In this document: one piece after another, positions 1 through 12,300 of the stretch | How the letters are laid out: each line of letters starts with the position of its first letter | Numbering within the stretch: position 1 is the first letter of the stretch | Assembly (NCBI GenBank): GCA_002372855.1 | Contig: DFIZ01000049.1 | Span: 1 to 22,431, forward strand | Origin: Bacteroidales bacterium UBA3684 | GTDB lineage: Bacteria; Bacteroidota; Bacteroidia; Bacteroidales; P3 | Direction of reading: 5' to 3' | Length of the DNA: 22,431 nucleotides | Translations under genes and position numbers: made by a program | Notes under the pieces: model-generated | The model's database searches: none | What the model was told of the DNA's origin: nothing | What the model saw: the letters and a program-made list of their open reading frames with translations, nothing else

Positions 1-51
1 ATATAAGAAATGCCGAATTATGTACCTCTTCGACCCCTCTCGGACCCCGCC
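1..51. repeat. Left arm of long inverted repeat shared with the right end of the window
   Basis: Bases 1-38 match the reverse complement of 22364-22401 at 37 of 38 positions (the one difference is T19). The match continues more weakly to 51 (46 of 51 overall). The next element inward on both sides is a GAGACGC palindrome, so this looks like a composite intergenic repeat module present in opposite orientations. No transposase lies between the arms. A dispersed genomic repeat, possibly the reason the assembled piece ends here, is more likely than the ends of a mobile element. Confidence 0.85.
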
Positions 52-57
52 AATCGG

Positions 58-189
58 GAGACGCAGCACGCTGCGTCTCTACATTGGGGGTTGTGGGACG
101 TCCTCATCTGTAGAGACGCGGCATGCTGCGTCTCTACATTGGGGGTTGTGGGACGTCCTCGCCTGTAGAGACGCGGCATGCCGCGTCTC
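58..189. repeat. Tandem cluster of three GAGACGC palindromes
   Basis: Three near-perfect palindromes have 10-bp arms and a 2-nt spacer: 58-67/70-79, 113-122/125-134 and 168-177/180-189. Arms are GAGACGCAGC or GAGACGCGGC paired with GCTGCGTCTC or GCCGCGTCTC; units 1 and 3 are perfect and unit 2 has one G-T wobble. Units 1 and 2 lie in a 55-bp direct duplication (58-112 and 113-167, four differences), and unit 3 starts a third, truncated copy. The 35-bp sequence between palindromes also contains the 8-bp palindrome GGACGTCC. The same arms recur inside the amidase gene (19310-19397) and near the right end (22282-22332), so this is a dispersed family of REP/BIME type. There is no coding potential. 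Confidence 0.9.
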
Positions 190-227
190 CGTCTTGCCGT
201 GCTTTTTTGTTAATTTCGTGTTAATTG

Positions 228-258
228 TTTGCAGATTCGGATTTTTTGTGTATTTTTG
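228..258 (+). promoter_or_regulatory. Bacteroides-type promoter for the giant surface-protein operon
   Basis: TTTG at 228-231 is followed after exactly 19 bp by TATTTTTG at 251-258. This matches the Bacteroidota primary sigma factor consensus (-33 TTTG, 19-21 bp, -7 TAnnTTTG). Transcription would begin a few bases after 258 and leave a 5' leader of roughly 100 nt before the start at 369. The leader is AT-rich, unlike the surrounding DNA, and holds a small dyad (ATATAT at 287-292 and 297-302) of unknown meaning. Confidence 0.75.
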
Positions 259-368
259 CAAGTTGGACACATTATGTATTCGCGGTATATATTATTATAT
301 ATCACGTTTTTGTGGGTGTATTGTGTATTGGGAAAAATATATCGATGTGTCATATTGAAAGAGAAAAA

Positions 369-3300
369 ATGACAGAAACTAACAGAATGAAACCCAGAAT
401 GGAGAATATGAAACATCGTCTATCCCTGACTACTTTTTGCAAGGCCTTGGTCTTGTTGGCGCTCGTTGCCGCCGTGGCGTTGCCCGTGAATGTGCAGGCC
501 CAGCGCGACGAACAGATTGCGGGCGAGAGCTCCACGCTGCACTACACCCTCAGCAACGGTACCCACATGTGGCTCGAAGGCCCCGAGGGCAGCGAGGTGG
601 AGACCGACGTGCTGCTGGCTGGCAGCAGCAACGGCGCGGAGATCCACATCCATGCCGCCTCGCCTATCAATCTGCACACGCACATCGGCCAGTACTACCT
701 GGCTCTCGACATCCAGACCGACCCCGCCAATCCCCGCATCGTCAACACACCCCAGGCCGACTTCAACCGCTACTGCGTGTGGAGCCGCACGGGCTACACC
801 GGATACTACTTCCAGGAGTGGGGCAACTACCGCTACTACCTCATCGGCACGCGCAACGAGCTGCGTGTGGAGAAGGTGGAGGTGGGAGCCTCGACGGCCT
901 ACTACTCCAAGTTCTTCAACTGGGACGTCGGCGCCGCCATCACGGACATCACCTACCGTCACGGTCAGCGCCACGAGGCCTACTACTGGGTCATGTACGA
1001 CACCACGGGCCACTATGACGACCCGCAGAACGGCGTGTGGCGCATGTCGGGCGACACCTATTCGCGTCCCGAGAGCCAAGTGCGCCGTCCCGACGATGTG
1101 ATTACCTACTGCGACGCCGTTCCCGTGGTGGTTCCGGGTGGGGACACCTCGTGGCGTCCCGCCGGCCAGGGCGCCCTGTACCTGCCTGTCGAGGTGACCT
1201 TCCACGAGAAGAGCGTCAACTTCCCCGCCGGCCAGGGTCTGACGGACCTCACCCTGAACCACACCACCCTCAAGTACGGCGACACGCTCCTGGCCACGCC
1301 CCAGCTCTCCATCCCCACCGGTGGTGTGCCCGTCACGAGTGGCTACTACGAGTATGTCGAAGAGCTTGACCACTACGGTATGAACTCCAACTACCGCCTG
1401 CGCAGCGACCCGGGCTTCGGCAGCGCCGGTACGGCCACCACCCGCACCTTCTACTACTGGGAGACCGACCCCTTCGTGCGCAAGGATAATCCTCCGGACC
1501 CGACCAACCAGACCGTCGTGGTGGCCAGCAGCCACTTCAGCATCACCCGCAGCGCCCTGCGCTGGGTGGACACCGCCACCGTGGGCGGCCAGTTCCACGT
1601 GCACTGCAAGGGCGTGCCCAATGCCGGTACCGGCGGCTGGATCTACTACACCGTCACCTACACCAACGGTGTGGTGCAGAAGGACAGCGTGCACTTCGAC
1701 TTCTCCGCCGAGGTGGCGCATGTGCCCTTCCCCGAGCCCACTCACGCCCCCGTCATCAAGGGCTATGTGGTCGGCGGCGGCCGTATGGCCAACGTCAGCG
1801 GCAACACCAACGTCACCGTGCACAGCACCGACTCCATCTACGCCCTCTACGGCGGCAACGACATTGCCGGCTGGGTGCAGGGCAGCGTGGGCGCCACCAT
1901 CAAGCTGGGCACCGAGAAGACCGACGCCACGCACCCCGTGCACATAGGCTATGCCTACGGCGGCGGCTGCGGCTACTATACCTACCGCGGCATCAACCTG
2001 AGCCCCATGTACGGCTACCCCTACCGCCACGGTTCCACGGCCCTGAAGTATCAGAACTACTATTTCGGCAATGCCAACACCAGCCGCTACGACACGTTGA
2101 TTGTCAACAACCCCGCTTTCGATCCCGCTACCGATGAAGCCGCTATCCTGGCCCAGGGCTATGTGGCCATTGGCGACACCTCCATCGGTGGCACCCCCCA
2201 CAAGCGTTACCGCAAGCAACAGACCGAGGTCTGCGGCGCTGTCTACAAGTGGAACACCGTGCCCACGACCCGCGCTGGCTACACCAACACCTGGTCTACC
2301 GTCGACACCGCCTTCTTGGAGTGGCCCGCCGACAGTCTGGTGGTGGGTTCCGACGAGGTGTGCTTCAAGTACGACCCCGTCATCGGAGACCCCGAGGATG
2401 TGGACCAGAGCGAGGACGGCTCCCACGGCAACGGCACCGTGCCCTACATCCGCACGGCCCACATCACTGTGGGTGTCGCCGGCTACGCCGGCAACGACTA
2501 CATCCTCATCGACTCGCTCTATGGCGGTGCCGAGAACGCCTTCATCGGCATCACCTCCAACGAGGTGAACAATCCCGCGAATGCTGTCTCCATGGACATC
2601 TACGGCGGCTCGATTTTCACCGTCTTCGGCGGCAACAACTACGGCGGCTCCGTGGCCAACACCTCCACGGTCTTTGTCAATGTGCACAACACCAAGCTCA
2701 CCACCCATAAGGGCATCGAGAACACCTACTTCACCGGCTACGGCCGCCAGTTCGGTATCCGCTACCTCTTCGGCGGCGGCAACCTGGTGGACGGATCGCA
2801 TGCCAACGTCACCATCACCGGCGGCATGATCGACACCTGCTACCTGGGCGGCAACATGGCCGACGTGAACCGTCCCGTGGGCACGGTGAACTGCACCGGC
2901 GCCAACTTCATCTTCGACAACGACTCCATCACCAAGCAGTGGGAGGGCGGCGCGTTGGTGGACAAGCCCCTCTACAATGCCGAGGCCGCGTCCGGCCACG
3001 AGTGGGACAACTACGACAACCTCGTCAACCAAAGCCCCGACCGCTTCAACACCGAGATCGGCCGCTATAACATCCGAGTGCTCTTCGGCGGCAACAACCG
3101 TGCCGCCATGGCCACCATCGCCACCCTCAACCTCAACGCCGGCGGCATCAGCGCCGTCTACGGCGGCGGCAACGCCGGCGACATGAACTTCGCCGAGGAC
3201 TACCGCACCGTGCCCATGATCCGCGACAGCGCCGAGGTGGCCTTTGCGGGCTGGAAGTTCCAGCGTCCCACGGTCATCAGCACCGTGGTGCACAGCGAAC

Positions 3301-6300
3301 CCAAATCGCGCATCATTGTTGAGCAAATCTACGGCGGCTGCCGCATGGCCAACGTCAAGGGTTCGACCGCCTTGTGGCTCTCCGGCGGCGTGTTCGGCTA
3401 TGCCCACGGCGGCAACGACATCAGCGGCGACGTGGGATCGGAGCTTGGCGAAGGTTCCTACGCCGTTATCGACCGCAAGGCCCTCGTGCTGCAGGATGTC
3501 TACGGCGGCAGCGACGGCTACTACCACTGCAGCAAGAACGGCCGCTACCTGGGCGGCGACGAATACCTGCTGGGCGACTACAACCTCGAGGCCTACGACC
3601 CGCACGACGAATACGTCGGCCTGCTGGTGCCCACGCACAACCATACCAACCTCTACCTCAACGGCGGCAAGGTGCTCTTCTCGGCCTACGGCGGCGGCGT
3701 GAAAGCCCACGTGGGCTTCCTCGACGGCTCGAATCCCAAGATTTCCGTCGGCGGCGTGGAGCGCAACCTCAACGTGCTGGGCGGCTACCAGAAGGGTACC
3801 ATCCACGTGCAGATGAGCGGCAACACGGTCGTGGGCAGCGAGACGCACCACGGTGTGGGCTTCAACTACGGCGACGGCAACGCCTACGGCGGCGGCTACC
3901 TCTCCTACCTCTACGGCTGCGGCTATGCCGCCGTGGGTGGCAAGACCAAGATCCTCGGCTCCCTCTACGCCGGCAACGACTGTATGGGTTCGCTCAACAG
4001 CTTCGGCGCCTACTCGCAGCCCGAGGTGAGGGACAAGGAAGGCAACCTCGTCCATGCGGCCATCAGCGAGGCCGACTACAAGGCCTCCGACGGCACGCAC
4101 CTGAACTACGACGCTGGCGACGGCACCTACAACGCCGCCTACTCCACCTACCTCCTCCTGGAGGACTCCGTCAAGATCAACTGCGTCTACGGCTCCGGCA
4201 ACGGCGACTACGACTACGACAACGTCGGCAGCCTCGTGCCCGGCCCCGTGTGCCACTTCGAGTACACCGAGGTGACGCCCCTGCAGACCTCCGTCTTCGT
4301 GGACATCAACACCAACAACACCAGTAGGATCGACACCGTCTTCGGCGGCGGCAACGGCGTGGGTGTGCGCGAGAACGTACATATCCTCTTCAACAGCAAG
4401 ACCGACCAGCTGACCGTGGGTACCATCTTCGGCGGCAACAACCGCGAGAACATGGAGAGCTGCGTGCCCGACATCATCCTCACCAAAGGCAAGGTGAAGA
4501 GCGTCTTCGGCGGCGGCAACAACGGCAGCATGAACGGTTCGGAGGACTTCCTCGACATCTGCGACGAGGAGGTCAACGGCGTGTCCACCTACGTGCTGGT
4601 GAACACCGACCAGGTGACCATTACCGACAGCCTCTTCGGTGGCTGCCGCAAGGCCGACGTGCGCGGTATGGCCTACATCGACATCCGCAAAACCCAGGCC
4701 GAAGGCATCAACTACGTCTACGGCGGCAACGACATCAGCGGCAACGTCTACGGCAACACCCGTATCGACGTCAGCGGCGGCAAGGTGAACAACATCTACG
4801 GCGGTTCCAACGGCCGCTACGACTACGACTTCCTCGGCAACGACGCCGAAGGCAACGACGACTTTGCCGTCTACGCCTTCGGCTCGAACCACGACGATGC
4901 CTCCAAACTGATTTCGGCTCACAGCACCGGCATGCCCTTCGTCGACTCCACCACGGTGAACCTCTACGGCGGCACTATAGATAATAATGTATATGGCGGA
5001 GGATCGATGGGCGACTGCCGCGCCACGCGCGTGGAGGTCAACGACCGTGTGTGCCCCGCCAAGCTGACGCCGGACCAGCTGACCATCAACGGCGCCGTCT
5101 ATGGCGGCGGCGAGGGCGACTGGGAGCACCTGCAGCAGACCCACCGCGGCAATGTGGCCAAGCCTGAACACAGCGACGGCGTCGAGGGCGGCACCTATGT
5201 GCACCTGCACCACGCCAACGACCTGGCCTCGGCCAAGGCCTACGGCGGCGGCCGCGGCGGCGACGTCGAGAACACCTACATACACGTCTTCGACACCTGG
5301 GACGAACCCTTCGACGCCATCTACGGCGGCTGCTGGGGCTCGCACGTCTTCGGCACCGCCACCCTCACCCTCGAGGGCTCCGACCTCGGCAGCGCACAGA
5401 ACGCCTTCCAGGTCTTCGGCGGCAACGACTATACGGGCAGTGTCTTCCGCAGTGTCCTGAACATCTACTCCGGCAAGTACGGCTCCATCTACGGCGCCGG
5501 CAACGGCGACTACGACTACTCCGTGCAGCCCTTCGGCGGCACGCCCAAGATTTGGATCCCCAAGCGCAACACCCTGCCCAATACCGAGTTTGTGGAGATC
5601 AACTTCTATGACGGCCACGTCGACTCCAACCTCTTCGGCGGCGGCCTGATGGGTACCACCTGGCGCTTGAAGACCAACGACCTCGGCGAGCATATCACCA
5701 CGCCCGTGGACGAGGGTCCTGACGGCACCGTCAACTACCGCACCCCCGACACAGCACAGACCATGGCCACGGCCTACGACGACCCGACGAAGTACTCCTA
5801 CATTGTGGTCAACGTGCACGGCGGCACCTTCGACAACAACATCTATGCCGGCGCCAGCGGCAAGAACAAGCAGCTGGTCTACGGCCTGAAGGTGCTGAAC
5901 ATGGATGGCGGCGACGTCAAGGAATCGGTCTACGGTGGCAGCCAGCGTGTGAACGACGGCTACCCCGCCGAGTGTGCCGAGGGCACCTCCGCCGACCCGG
6001 CAGCCAACACCACCCTGCGTCCCTCTTCTATCTTGAATATTGCCGGCGGCATCGTCAAGGCTTCGGTCTACGGTGCCGGCTACCAAGGCAACACCTATGG
6101 CTCGGTGTACGTCAATGTGGGCTCCAAGGCCATCGAGAACAGCAAGGTGTGGGAACGCGACATTGCCGGTAGCGTCGACAGCTATACCAACTTCAAGCCC
6201 GGCGAGACCGACGGTGTCAGCCCGGCGCTGACGCCCGGCCACGTCATCCTCGACGCCTCGGTCTACGGCGGCGCCAACTGGGGTAGCAATGACGGCAGCT

Positions 6301-9300
6301 TCGACTTCCGCGTGCCCGGATTCTACGGCGGCGAAAGCCGTATCTACGTCGACGGCGAGGGCTACAACACCCAGGGTTCCTCCACCAGCACGCTGCCCAC
6401 CATGGACATCGCCAACTCCATCATCGGTTCCGGTACCTCGGTGCAGGGCGGCGATGTGCACAACAGCATCCATGTATATAATTATGGTGCCGTGGACTAC
6501 AGTTCTTGCCATGCCTCCAAGACCCTGCGCTCCATCCAGCGCGCCGACGAACTCTACCTGTGGAACACCGCCATCTTCTACAGCGGTGCCACGGACGCCG
6601 CCTCGGCCTATCCTTCGCAGCAGTTGACCATCATGCGTGTGGATACCGTCAAGGTGCGCGGATACAACGTCATCGACCTCAACGCCGTGATGACCGAGGT
6701 GGCCCAGCTGCACTTCTATGAGGACGAACTTGACGGCGACGGCAACCTGGTGCACACCACCAATCAGGACCTCATCGTCAACGACCCCAACCAGTGCCGC
6801 AACGACATGCAGGTGTGCGACCGCCTGCGCGTCATCGACCCCGTGACCAAAAAGTATGCCGCCATGGTGGTGAACAACGGTGTCAATGTGGACATCATGA
6901 CCACCGAGGGAGGCTACGGCTTTGTTGAAGGCTTCGGCTACCTCTTTGCCGAAACGGGCACCAACGCCGTGGTCACGGCCCGTCCCAAGACCGCCTCCCT
7001 CAATATCAACGACGGCGGCTTCATGTCGTCCTGCGTCGACTCCAACCTCGTCATTTCCGAGCAGAGCGGCACCTCCATCGTGTGGGGCGCCTGCTCCAGC
7101 AGCAACCGCAACGAGGCCGAGTACCCCTACAACAACTATATTGACGCCTATCGCGTGTGGTCGGTGGGTCATGGCAAGCGTACGCGCTTCGCCGTGCTGC
7201 TGGCCCATGCCCAGCCCGAGCTGCTGCCGCAGGACGACAAGAAGGTGAAACTCTACGATGACTCCACCAGCAGGAACTACGACCTGGCTCTGGCCCATGC
7301 CGAGCTCGTCCTGCCGCCCACCACGCCCGGCCACTACTACCGTCTGGGCACCGACGGCGTCACCATCGAGGACGACAACGCCGTGCTGCGCTTCGTCGAC
7401 AGAACCTGGCACCCCGTCAGCTGGAGCGGCGTAGGCACCGACCCCAGTGTGGCTCAGACCAACCCCGCCCAGGGTACCTGGGAGCAGCCGGCCCTCGCGG
7501 ACGGCTCCTCGCGGAGCGACCTCCGTGGCGTGAAACTCATTCAGGACAACCCCGCCACTACCTTTGGCCTCGTGATGACCTCCGGCAAGAACTTCGCCTC
7601 CTCCGGGACCAACACCTACACCCCGCCCGAGACCTACAGCGGCACGTGGAACCAGGGCGGTACCGCCATCTCCGGCAACAACCACGTCAACATCATACAG
7701 AACTTCTACTCCGCCCAGGTGGGTGCGGACGTCAACGCCTCGCCCGTCATGGACCTCTACCTGACCTACAGCACCAACTTCTCGAGCACCATGCTCGGCA
7801 CGGTGTACTTCACCCTCGACGAGTACAAGGCAGTGCCGAAACGTGCCAACTACAATGGCTCGGACATCTCCACCAACACCGGTGCCATCGTCAACCCCGG
7901 CAGCCCCACCTACCTCGACTCCAACCTCAACCAGCCCATCAACGTGGCCATCACCATCGCCACCCTGTTGGAGAAGTTCAAGGACATGGAGTACGACCTG
8001 CTGGCCATGTACAACGAAGGCCGCAGCAATACCTTCATCCGCAAGGCCGTGCTGCCCGCCACGCTGCACTCGCGCGAGCTCTACCTCGATTCCATCTCCT
8101 GGTGGCCTGAGGACTGCGACGCCACCGACTTCCTGCTGACGGGCGACTCCGCCGCCGTCATCAGTGCAACAGATCCCAATGTCTTCCGCGTGGGTGTGCA
8201 GCCCATGGACAACATCTCGTCGACCCTCACCTCCACCGTGGGTTGGCATATGATCAACCAGGACACCGCCGCCGACGTCTTCTCGACCGCCATGCCCTAC
8301 ACCGGTGCCTCCAAGACAGCCACGATGCAGTTCAGTAAGAAGTCCGGCTCTTCCGCCACCTGCGCTCACTACGACAACATCGGCCTCACCGGCCAGGGTC
8401 TGCACATCGGCGAGCTTGACGGCCGTGGCCTCGCAGCCCTCAACCTCTCGCTCACCTACGATGGCAACAAGGTCTACCCCGACGGTGTGGTGGGTCACCT
8501 CGACCTCCACTTCACGGCCTACAACCCTGTCGACACCAGTAAGTTCAAAATCCGTGTCAACGTCAAGTGCCGTACGGTAGGCGACACCATCTTCCTGGCC
8601 TCGGCCGACCATGTCGACCGTTGTGGCGGCATACACCTCACACCTGGCTCGCTGGCCGATGTCGATCCCGGCAACACCCAGAAGATCGGCAAGCGTCCCA
8701 GCAAGTACCTGCAGAACTTCATGCAGGCCTTCGACGCCAGCATCTATGAGGAGGGCGACGTCATAGCCATCATCGACACCATGAAGATTACCAATGCTGT
8801 CTCCATCCGCGGCGTCGACTACTTCGCCGTGCCCGTCATCCGCTACACCGGCCACCACCACGACCTGCCGGGCGAGTGCGGTGTGTTCCGCGGCACGATG
8901 ATCGACGTCAGCACCGACGACGGTATGCTCAGCGCCACGTTCGTCGACTTCGGCGGTGGCAGTGTGGGCCGTATCACCGGCGAGTCCGGCTCCCAGTACC
9001 CCGAGTATTGGAACGCCACCCTGAACACCCCGGCCCTCGATTCCCACAAGCGCCTTGACACCAACCAGGTCTACGGCCCCATCATCGCCGTGCACGACGG
9101 CGGCACCGTCACCCTGGCCAACGGCACCTCGCTGCACAGCAACTACAACGCCTACACCGACACCGACATCAAGCGCCGCGGCAGCGCCGTCAGCGTCACC
9201 AAGGGCGGCAACCTTGTCTTTGTCAACTCGGTCGACATCGAGAACAACTTCGTCCCGGCCCAGGTGGTCGACCATCCCACCAACGGCGCCATCTATGTCG

Positions 9301-12300
9301 ACAGCGGCAACGTGACCCTCAATCCCTCGCACAAGGCCACGGCTGTCAACATCACGAAGAACTATATTTATAGTGGTAGCACCCCCTATTGGACCAACTA
9401 CAATGCCGCAGGCCATGTGGTGCGCTTTATGGTCGACACCAACTACACCAAGACTGCCGAAAAGCGCAACGTCTTCCTCACCCGCACTCCCGATGCAAGC
9501 GACGCTGTCATGAAGGACAAACAGAGCGACATGATCGACATGGTCTCCGTCCTGCCCGACAAGACCCTCATCGGCATCAGCAAGTGGTTCCCCGGCGAGC
9601 ATGTGCGCGACACCATCCGCTTCGCCTTCGGCCACAAGTTCACCGACCTCCTGCAGGCCACTCATGTGAACAACAATTTTGTCTCCGACGAAGGCTACAA
9701 TGTCTTCTACGAGTACAATGTCGACAATTCGCGCATCTTCCTCCACCGCTGCGCCACCTTCCACCACCAGATTGCCGATGTTGACCTGCCCTACAACAAC
9801 GACGGCACGCTGCACGCCGGCGATGTGCTGACCTATCAGCCCTTGGTGTCCGCCACCTGCCCCACCGGCGGTGATGAAATCATCTATCGTGTCCAGGGCG
9901 GCTTCTTCCCCTACACCTACACCTGGAGCGGTTCCTCCGACAAGACCCGCACCACCGCTGTGGTCAACAACACCCTCATCAGCCAGGTTAAGGGTGGCAA
10001 CTACGTCAACTACATCGACGCCATTGCCGACACCCTCCTCACCCCCCACGTCTCCATGACTCCCCACGAGTTCTCCGATACCCTCAGATATCACGTCGAG
10101 GCCAAGGATGTCTCGGGCTTCTGCACCCTCAAGAAGGACATCAAGGTCACCCTCAAGAAGATCGACGTCGACAATCCCGACCGCTTCGTGCCGATCCTCG
10201 ACGGCAGCGCCAACGGCTGGACGGACACCAACTCCAGCGTCAAGGCCCTGGGTACCCGCAACTACAAGGCCATCAAGATTACGCCCAAGGTGTGGGTCAA
10301 CCGCAATGCAGGTACCATTGATGCCCGCGTGGTCGGCGACGACAACGACTACGTCTACCAGGAAGTGGTCACCGTCGATCCCCTCACCGGCGACGAGACG
10401 GTTACCGGCCACGAGTTGGAAGACCTTCTCTTCTGCGAGGGCGACATCATCCGCCTGACCACCACCCCGCGCAGCGAAAGCACCAAGTTCATCATGTGGG
10501 ACTTCGACCCCTACTATTCGCAGACCGCCAGCTATGTGGTTCCCTCGCGCAACAGCGACGTGGTGGCCTACTACGGCCCCAACGACTACTGGAAAGACCA
10601 TGTCAACACCGCCGCCGAGGCCCATGCCGTGCTCGATGGCAACTACGACTACACCACCCGCGCCGCCGCCGGCGATGCCGCGGCAGGCTATGTCACCACC
10701 TACAACGGCGACGTGCACATCTACAACGAGAACGGTCTTGCCTGGCTCGTCAGCGTAGTCAACGGCTACAACGGCCAGCAGGTGCGTCCCTTCTACTTCA
10801 ACAAGGTGTTCATCCACCAGAAGGACGACGGCAGCGCCTACGACATGAAGGACTACCTCTGGACTCCTGTCGGAACGCAGCAGTACGGCTTCCGCGGCCG
10901 CTTCATCGGCGTCGGCAAGCCCAGCGTGGTCACCGACTCCTCGACCACCCCGCTGGTCGGCGACCAGGTGGTCATCCGCAACATCATCGTCAACGAACCC
11001 TCCATGTACCATGTGGGCTTCTTCGGCAACCTCGACACCGCCCAGATCAGCGGCATCAAACTCGAGGCCGTCTTTGCCCGCGGTGGCCACTATGTGGGCG
11101 GTCTCGCTGCCAACTCGACCCACTCCAAGATCGACAACTGCTCCGTCTCCGACGAAGTCGAGAATGCCAGCACCACCTCCATCCTCACCACCCACTACGT
11201 CAGCGGCGGTATCCTTGGCCGTTCCGCCCACGACGAGATTACCAACTCCACCTCCGCTGCCAAGTATGTGGGCGACGCTGTCTACAGCGGCGGTATGGTG
11301 GGTCACGGCACCTCGACCTCCGTGTCGAACAGCGGTGTGCTCAACATCTCGCGCATGAGCGGCCTCTACATCGGCGGTATCGCCGGTTACCTCGACGGCG
11401 TGGCTCCGCACACCCGCATGATCTTCTTCCACTCCGACGGCGCTCCCTCCACCCTCGCCAACAACTACGTGCAGCTCCTGGCTGAAAACAAGAGACAGCA
11501 GCGCGTGGGCGGCATCGTGGGCTACGCCGAGAACACCGTCCTCGAGAACAACTACTCCTACGGCGTGATGCGCAATTCTCAGTCGCATGGCGGTGTGGCA
11601 GGTGCTTTGAACAACAACACCTTCGCCAACCACAACTACTATGCCGCCTCCGATGCCAACCAGGCTGTGGGCGTCGCCGCCCCCAGTGCCAGCCTCAGCG
11701 ACAACGCTTCGTTCCGCGGCAGGGGCAATGCTGTGACCATCAGTCAGCCTGTCTATGGTGTCAACAACCTCACCCGCGTCCTCAACCGCTGGGTGCGCCA
11801 GCAGAACGCCAACGGCGGCCGCTACAAGACCTGGCGCAGCGACCTCGAGGAGGCCCACGACGGCTATCCCCTCTTCGGACAGCCCGACCTCATCCCCGTC
11901 AGCGACACCCTCCTGGTCGACGGTTGCGAGCAGGTGGAATACCAGGGCGCCATCTACCATGAGGACACCGAGTTTGCCTTCTCCATCGTCGACAGCGTCG
12001 AGATGGTCGACAGCACCCTCGTCACCCTCATCCGCCTCCACCATGCCACCAGCACCCAGCTGAGCGACACCGCCCTCCTGGGCGAGGACTACAGCGGCTA
12101 CGGCTTCTTTGTCTCAGCCACCGAGTCTCTGCTCCTGCGCCGCACCCTCGACAGCGCCGGCTATGCCTCCCTCGTCCTCTCCGACACCCTCCAGACCGCC
12201 TTCGGCTGCGACAGCGTCGTCACCCTCACCCTCACCTTCCATTCCGACGGCTCCACCGAGGATATCGTCGAGGTCAGCGAGACGACCGGGGTCAAGGTCT

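Noticed and set aside
58..189. CRISPR array
   Set aside because: Only about 2.4 copies exist, the sequence between palindromes is the same in each copy instead of being unique spacers, and no cas gene is present.
20..358. Short open frames across the left repeats on both strands
   Set aside because: Their translations are mostly the palindromic repeat (ETRHAAS, GRRSTLRLY). They overlap the promoter, so they are not genes.
420..12044. 3,874-residue open frame on the - strand
   Set aside because: It is the exact codon-aligned antisense of the T9SS protein, made of low-complexity Val/Gly/Asp/His sequence with no domain. It exists only because TTA, CTA and TCA codons are avoided on the sense strand.
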